The position numbers and the translations under genes are program-made. A model generated the notes under the pieces. The model saw only the letters and a program-made list of their open reading frames with translations. It had not been told where the DNA came from and did no database searches. Below are positions 6,091 through 9,349 of a stretch of DNA of 9,349 bases, in pieces; the first letter of the stretch is position 1, and the number at the start of each line of letters is the position of its first letter. The DNA lies in assembly GCA_001795165.1 (NCBI GenBank), contig MGNS01000151.1:383-9731 (forward strand). The letters run 5' to 3'. This stretch comes from Chloroflexi bacterium RBG_16_57_11 (GTDB lineage: Bacteria > Chloroflexota > Anaerolineae > Anaerolineales > UBA4823).

Positions 6091-6864
6091 GTGGCCGGAC
6101 AATGCGTGGTTCAACGCCTTGGATTGGTGCCCTATCCACAGGCCTGGCAAATACAAGAGCAGATCGCTGAACAGATCGGAGGCGGCGAGCGGCCGCCGAC
6201 TTTGCTACTGCTCGAACACCCGCATGTGTACACCTTTGGGCGCGGCGGAGATGCCAAAAACCTGCTCTGGGACGAAACCGAGCTGGCCCGACGCGGGGTG
6301 AGCGTGCTGTGGGTCGATCGCGGCGGGGATGTCACCTATCACGGCCCGGGGCAGCTGGTGGGTTATCCGCTGCTCCCGCTGGCGCCGGGTGGAATATACT
6401 CACAGATGGACAGGACGGGTAACCCGGGCCAGATGCGCCTGCCGCAGGCCGATTACGTCGGCTATATACGCAAGCTGGAGCAGGCGCTGATCCTGGCGTT
6501 GAGGCGCCTGGGGGTGGCCTGTGATCGGATCCCCGGGCTCACCGGGGTATGGGTGCAGCCGGATGCGCACCCGCACTTCCAGGGCCACCCGTCTCATTCG
6601 AGCCAATTGCCGGCAAAAATCGCCGCTATTGGGGTCAAGGTGGATGCACGCGGCGTCTCCCGGCATGGCTTTGCGCTCAACGTGGTTATGGATATGAGCT
6701 ACTGGCAGGGGATCATCGGATGTGGTTTAAAAGATTACCCCGTGACCAGCCTGGCGGAGCTGTGCACGCCGCCTCCGAGGATGGAACAGGTGATGGATGA
6801 GGTGGTAGCCGCGTTTGGCGAAGTTTTCGGTTATGAGATGCTGAATGAGTCTACAAGGTTATGA
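6091..6864 (+). CDS. lipB: Octanoyl-[acyl-carrier-protein]:protein N-octanoyltransferase
   Basis: LipB moves octanoate from acyl carrier protein to a lysine of lipoyl domains (pyruvate and 2-oxoglutarate dehydrogenases, glycine cleavage H protein), the first step of cytoplasmic lipoate synthesis. The 257-residue protein starts MAGQCVVQRLGLVPYPQAW and carries the family block RGGDVTYHGPGQLVGYPL (77-94). It also has KIAAIGVKV with the catalytic Lys176 and HGFALNV, and GCGLKD with the acyl-accepting Cys211. Two low-complexity inserts are present, about 97-119 before the DYVGYIRKLE helix and about 156-174 rich in His and Ser before KIAAIG. I chose GTG 6091 because conserved sequence begins there and a -10 element sits six bases upstream. 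The 27 extra residues from ATG 6010 show no family similarity and no ribosome-binding site. The lipA gene is not in this window. An M28 peptidase gene follows after nine bases. Confidence 0.93.
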   Translation: MAGQCVVQRLGLVPYPQAWQIQEQIAEQIGGGERPPTLLLLEHPHVYTFGRGGDAKNLLWDETELARRGVSVLWVDRGGDVTYHGPGQLVGYPLLPLAPGGIYSQMDRTGNPGQMRLPQADYVGYIRKLEQALILALRRLGVACDRIPGLTGVWVQPDAHPHFQGHPSHSSQLPAKIAAIGVKVDARGVSRHGFALNVVMDMSYWQGIIGCGLKDYPVTSLAELCTPPPRMEQVMDEVVAAFGEVFGYEMLNESTRL

Positions 6865-6873
6865 GGTGAATGC

Positions 6874-8829
6874 ATGACTGGATGGGTGAAAGACTTTAAG
6901 ATACTGATCGGTAAAAAGGTCCTGACTGCCGTGTGTCTGGCGCTGCTGCTGCTCAGCCAGGTGGGTGCAGCGGTCGCTCAGCAAGTCGAGCCAACGAGGC
7001 TGGTGCGTATTGACCTGGACCGGGAAGAGCAGCTTGCTCGGCTGGCCGAGATGGAATTGCAGATCGTCGCTCAAATCGGTACTGCTGAGGGCGGTTTTGT
7101 GGTAGCGGCGCTGGCTGATGAGAGCCAGCAGCGTGAGCTGGTCAAAGCGGATTATACGGTTTCAATTCTGGACCCAGCCCCACAAGGTGCGAGCTATTAT
7201 TTGCTCTATGGGCTGCCGGATGAGCTAAGCCGGGCGGAAGAGGTCGTCCCGCCGCTGGTCGTCGAAGGGCGGCAGGCGGTGATCCGGGCCACGCCAGAGC
7301 AGGTGAGCCGCCTGGATGCGCTGGGCGTCCGCTCCATGCTGCTCGTTCCCCATACCATCGTCGTCTCGCCGCAGCCAGCGGAGAGGCTGCTCCCGACCAG
7401 CCTCACCCCCAGCCCGGTTGTCCAGAGGATGATCGACCATGTGACCAGCGATACCCTGTACAATTATGTGGGCCAGTTGAGCGGCGAGCAGCCGGTGATC
7501 CTGGGCGGTGTGCCATACACGATCCTGACGCGTTATACCCCAACGGGCCAGCCGATCCAAAAAGCCACCCGCTTTGTGTACGAGCATTTCCAGGCGCTTG
7601 GCCTGCCTGTGGGCTATGATTATTACATTCTGTCTGGCTGGAACCTGGAAAAGCGGAACGTGGTTGCGCAGCAGACCGGCGAAGGGCAGCCGGAGCGCAT
7701 CTTTCTGCTCACCGCCCATCTGGACTCCTTCTCAGGGGATCCTTATAATCTCGCTCCCGGCGCGGATGATAACGCCAGCGGCTCGGCGGCGGTGATGGCG
7801 ATCGCCGATATCCTGAGCCGCTACCACTTCGACTGCACGCTGCGCTATGTCCTGTTCACCGGCGAGGAGCAGGGGCTGCGTGGCTCCGTGGCCTACGCCA
7901 ACGACCTTCAGGCGCTGGGAGAAAACTTGCAAGGGGTGCTCAACCTGGATATGGTCGGTTACAACACCCCTGGAACGGCTACTACCATCGAGCTGCACAC
8001 GCGCGCCGGAAATGCGGGCAGCGCCATCGCCATCCTGTTCGCCGATGCCGTAGATGCTTACAACATCGATCTCACCCCGCAAATCTTGAATGACGGCCTG
8101 TCCTTCAGCGATCATTCCCCCTTCTGGGATCGCGGCTACGCGGCGATCCTGGCGATCGAAGACTGGCAGGACCACACGCCGGATTATCACCGCACGACCG
8201 ATCGCCTCGGCACGCTGCACATGTCTTATTACACCCGCTTCGCCAAAGCCGCCCTGGCGACGTTTGCCCACATGGGCTGCCTGCTGGATGGCGAGCTGGC
8301 CGGCACGGTGAGCGATGCAGTCAGCGGGAACCCCTTAGCGGGAGCGCGCGTCGAGGCGCGGCTCAATGGGACATCCCAGGCCGTTGAACAGACCGCCGCG
8401 GATGGCACCTACCAAAGCGTGCTCAAGGCGGGCAGCTACACGGTAGCGTTTTCAGCCCCGCATCACCGCACAGAAACGGTGAATAACGTGCAGGTCGCCT
8501 CAGTCGTAAGCACCACCCTCAACCAGGGTCTGCAGCCGTGCGATACGGTTGAGCAGGTGAGCTTTAGCGCCACCCCAAGCACATCTCCGGTCGGACAGCC
8601 GATTACGTTCAACGCCTCGGTGGGCGGCGGCGCACAGCCGGTGAGCTTTAGCTGGGATTTTGGGGATGGCAGCACTGGCTCTGGCGCGCAAATCACCCAT
8701 GCTTACGCCGCGCAAGGCCTGTATTCGGTCACCTTGAGCGCCGATAATAATTGTTTATTCCCGGTTACAGCTCACCGGGTCGCGCTGGTCGGCGATCGCT
8801 TCACCTTTTTCCCATTGCTCAGCCGGTAA
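6874..8829 (+). CDS. Secreted M28-family zinc peptidase with CarboxypepD_reg-like and PKD domains
   Basis: This 651-residue exported aminopeptidase-like enzyme starts with a signal peptide: basic residues to 15, hydrophobic core 16-30, probable cleavage after AVA (33-35). Residues 41-180 are an unassigned, possibly propeptide-like region. The M28 domain (about 185-468) has all expected zinc and catalytic positions: HLDS (His282), GADDNASG (Asp298 or 299), GEEQGLRGS (general base Glu331, ligand Glu332), LDMVGY (Asp359) and SDHSPFW (His414). It should therefore be active. A beta-sandwich resembling CarboxypepD_reg follows (474-553), then a PKD domain (561-638) with SFSWDFGDGS. The protein ends FTFFPLLSR, possibly a sorting tail. 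ATG 6874 is preceded by GAGGTG (6863-6868) five bases away, overlapping the lipB stop, so the gene is probably co-transcribed with lipB though unrelated in function. Its substrate is probably extracellular peptide. Confidence 0.9.
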   Translation: MTGWVKDFKILIGKKVLTAVCLALLLLSQVGAAVAQQVEPTRLVRIDLDREEQLARLAEMELQIVAQIGTAEGGFVVAALADESQQRELVKADYTVSILDPAPQGASYYLLYGLPDELSRAEEVVPPLVVEGRQAVIRATPEQVSRLDALGVRSMLLVPHTIVVSPQPAERLLPTSLTPSPVVQRMIDHVTSDTLYNYVGQLSGEQPVILGGVPYTILTRYTPTGQPIQKATRFVYEHFQALGLPVGYDYYILSGWNLEKRNVVAQQTGEGQPERIFLLTAHLDSFSGDPYNLAPGADDNASGSAAVMAIADILSRYHFDCTLRYVLFTGEEQGLRGSVAYANDLQALGENLQGVLNLDMVGYNTPGTATTIELHTRAGNAGSAIAILFADAVDAYNIDLTPQILNDGLSFSDHSPFWDRGYAAILAIEDWQDHTPDYHRTTDRLGTLHMSYYTRFAKAALATFAHMGCLLDGELAGTVSDAVSGNPLAGARVEARLNGTSQAVEQTAADGTYQSVLKAGSYTVAFSAPHHRTETVNNVQVASVVSTTLNQGLQPCDTVEQVSFSATPSTSPVGQPITFNASVGGGAQPVSFSWDFGDGSTGSGAQITHAYAAQGLYSVTLSADNNCLFPVTAHRVALVGDRFTFFPLLSR

Positions 8830-8877
8830 AGACAGGCTAGATCTTGTGACGCCGGATCAGCAGGAGTAAATTGGTGT

Positions 8878-8906
8878 TTGACAGACCTCATAAAACTCAG
8901 TACACT
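8878..8906 (+). promoter_or_regulatory. Sigma70-type promoter of the FHA gene
   Basis: A perfect -35 TTGACA (8878-8883) is followed after 17 bases by TACACT (8901-8906), which matches the -10 consensus at four of six positions. Transcription would begin near 8913, leaving a leader of about 30 bases with the ribosome-binding site. I saw no intrinsic terminator between the peptidase stop (8829) and this promoter, so some read-through from upstream is possible. Confidence 0.65.
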
Positions 8907-8941
8907 ATACAAAATCGACAGGAACCTCGATGGAGGCAGTT

Positions 8942-9349
8942 ATGACTTCTCAGAACTTTCAACTGGTGATGCAGAAAGGTCCCAATCCTGGCAAGATTTT
9001 CGAGCTGGCGCAGGAAGAGATCACCATCGGCAGAGATATCAGCAACCGGCTTGTGATAAACGATCCGGAGGTATCCCGCCGGCATGCCCGGCTGACTTTA
9101 CAGGTCGGCGGATACGTGATCGAAGACCTGGGTTCCACCAACGGCACGTTCGTGGACGGGCAACGGCTGATGGGACCGCATCTGCTGCGACCAGGGCAGA
9201 CGGTGATGTTCGGCGAAAAAATCACCCTGGCGTATGAAGCTTTGGGCTTCGATCCAAATGCGACGTTGGCAGGCGCCGCCAGTAGCGTGCCTTCAGCACA
9301 GGATACTTACCGGGTTCCGCCGAGTGATATCTATACCGCCACTCCACCC
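8942..9349 (+). CDS. FHA-domain protein, 3' end outside the window
   Basis: The reading frame is open for 136 codons to the window edge, so this is a partial gene. Residues about 6-99 form a forkhead-associated domain, which binds phosphothreonine peptides. The recognisable positions are GR (30-31), SRRH (45-48) and GSTNGT (64-69), followed by the DGQRL turn and a final VMFGEKITLAYE strand. After residue 100 the sequence turns Pro, Ala and Ser rich (PSAQDTYRVPPSDIYTATPP), probably a linker to a further domain or membrane anchor not seen here. ATG 8942 is chosen because GGAGG (8932-8936) lies five bases upstream. Such proteins usually work with Ser/Thr kinases, or in secretion and regulation; no kinase is visible in this window. 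Confidence 0.9.
   Translation, partial: MTSQNFQLVMQKGPNPGKIFELAQEEITIGRDISNRLVINDPEVSRRHARLTLQVGGYVIEDLGSTNGTFVDGQRLMGPHLLRPGQTVMFGEKITLAYEALGFDPNATLAGAASSVPSAQDTYRVPPSDIYTATPP

Noticed and set aside
7225..8271. Minus-strand frames within the peptidase gene
   Set aside because: They are antisense shadows. The plus strand carries a complete M28 active site.
8878..9237. 119-codon plus-strand frame overlapping the FHA gene
   Set aside because: It is in a different frame from the FHA domain, starts at a TTG inside the -35 box, and encodes no recognisable domain.

Overview
The window looks like bacterial chromosome of moderately high GC with short intergenic gaps. Its gene style suggests Chloroflexota, most likely an Anaerolineae-type lineage. 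The pointers are a secreted M28 peptidase with CarboxypepD_reg-like and PKD modules ending in FFPLLSR, an FHA-domain protein, a Chloroflexi/archaeal-style ABC-2 exporter, and a large GT-C-like membrane protein. This assignment is an inference from style; there is no rRNA or other marker gene to confirm it. I see no tRNA, rRNA, CRISPR array, insertion sequence or phage gene.

Layout from left to right. (1) A strong hairpin terminator (20-57) lies just past the 3' end of a minus-strand thioredoxin (82-612). That protein carries a C-terminal two-helix YgaP/DUF2892-like membrane module. A 15-codon upstream ORF (656-609) overlaps its start as ATGA. (2) A 369-bp divergent intergenic region (613-981) holds a GC-rich segment with potential hairpins, then an AT-rich island with a near-consensus sigma70 promoter (914-941). 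(3) That promoter serves a three-gene ABC-2 export operon: ATPase (982-2016) and two paralogous permeases (2025-2906 and 2941-3795). (4) A 172-bp convergent gap is followed by a minus-strand 675-residue GT-C-like membrane protein (3968-5995). (5) Divergent to it is lipB, octanoyl transferase, best started at GTG 6091. Nine bases further on is a secreted M28 zinc peptidase (6874-8829), probably co-transcribed with lipB. (6) A fresh promoter (8878-8906) drives an FHA-domain gene (8942 onward) that runs off the window.

The genes do not form one obvious pathway. The clear functional unit is the ABC operon, in which the two permeases probably form a heterodimer energised by the ATPase. LipB makes octanoyl-protein for lipoate-dependent enzymes. 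The other genes look like independent housekeeping or envelope functions.

I found no convincing wholly new system. The most notable signal is the lipB / GT-C divergent region. There each of two opposite start codons is preceded by an extended -10 element (TGn plus hexamer) ending exactly six bases upstream, with no Shine-Dalgarno. This is the pattern of two back-to-back leaderless transcripts. Other points worth checking are the membrane-anchored thioredoxin with an extra Cys-Pro motif and its coupled leader ORF, the palindrome pair bracketing the start of the second permease, and the C-terminal FFPLLSR tail on the peptidase.
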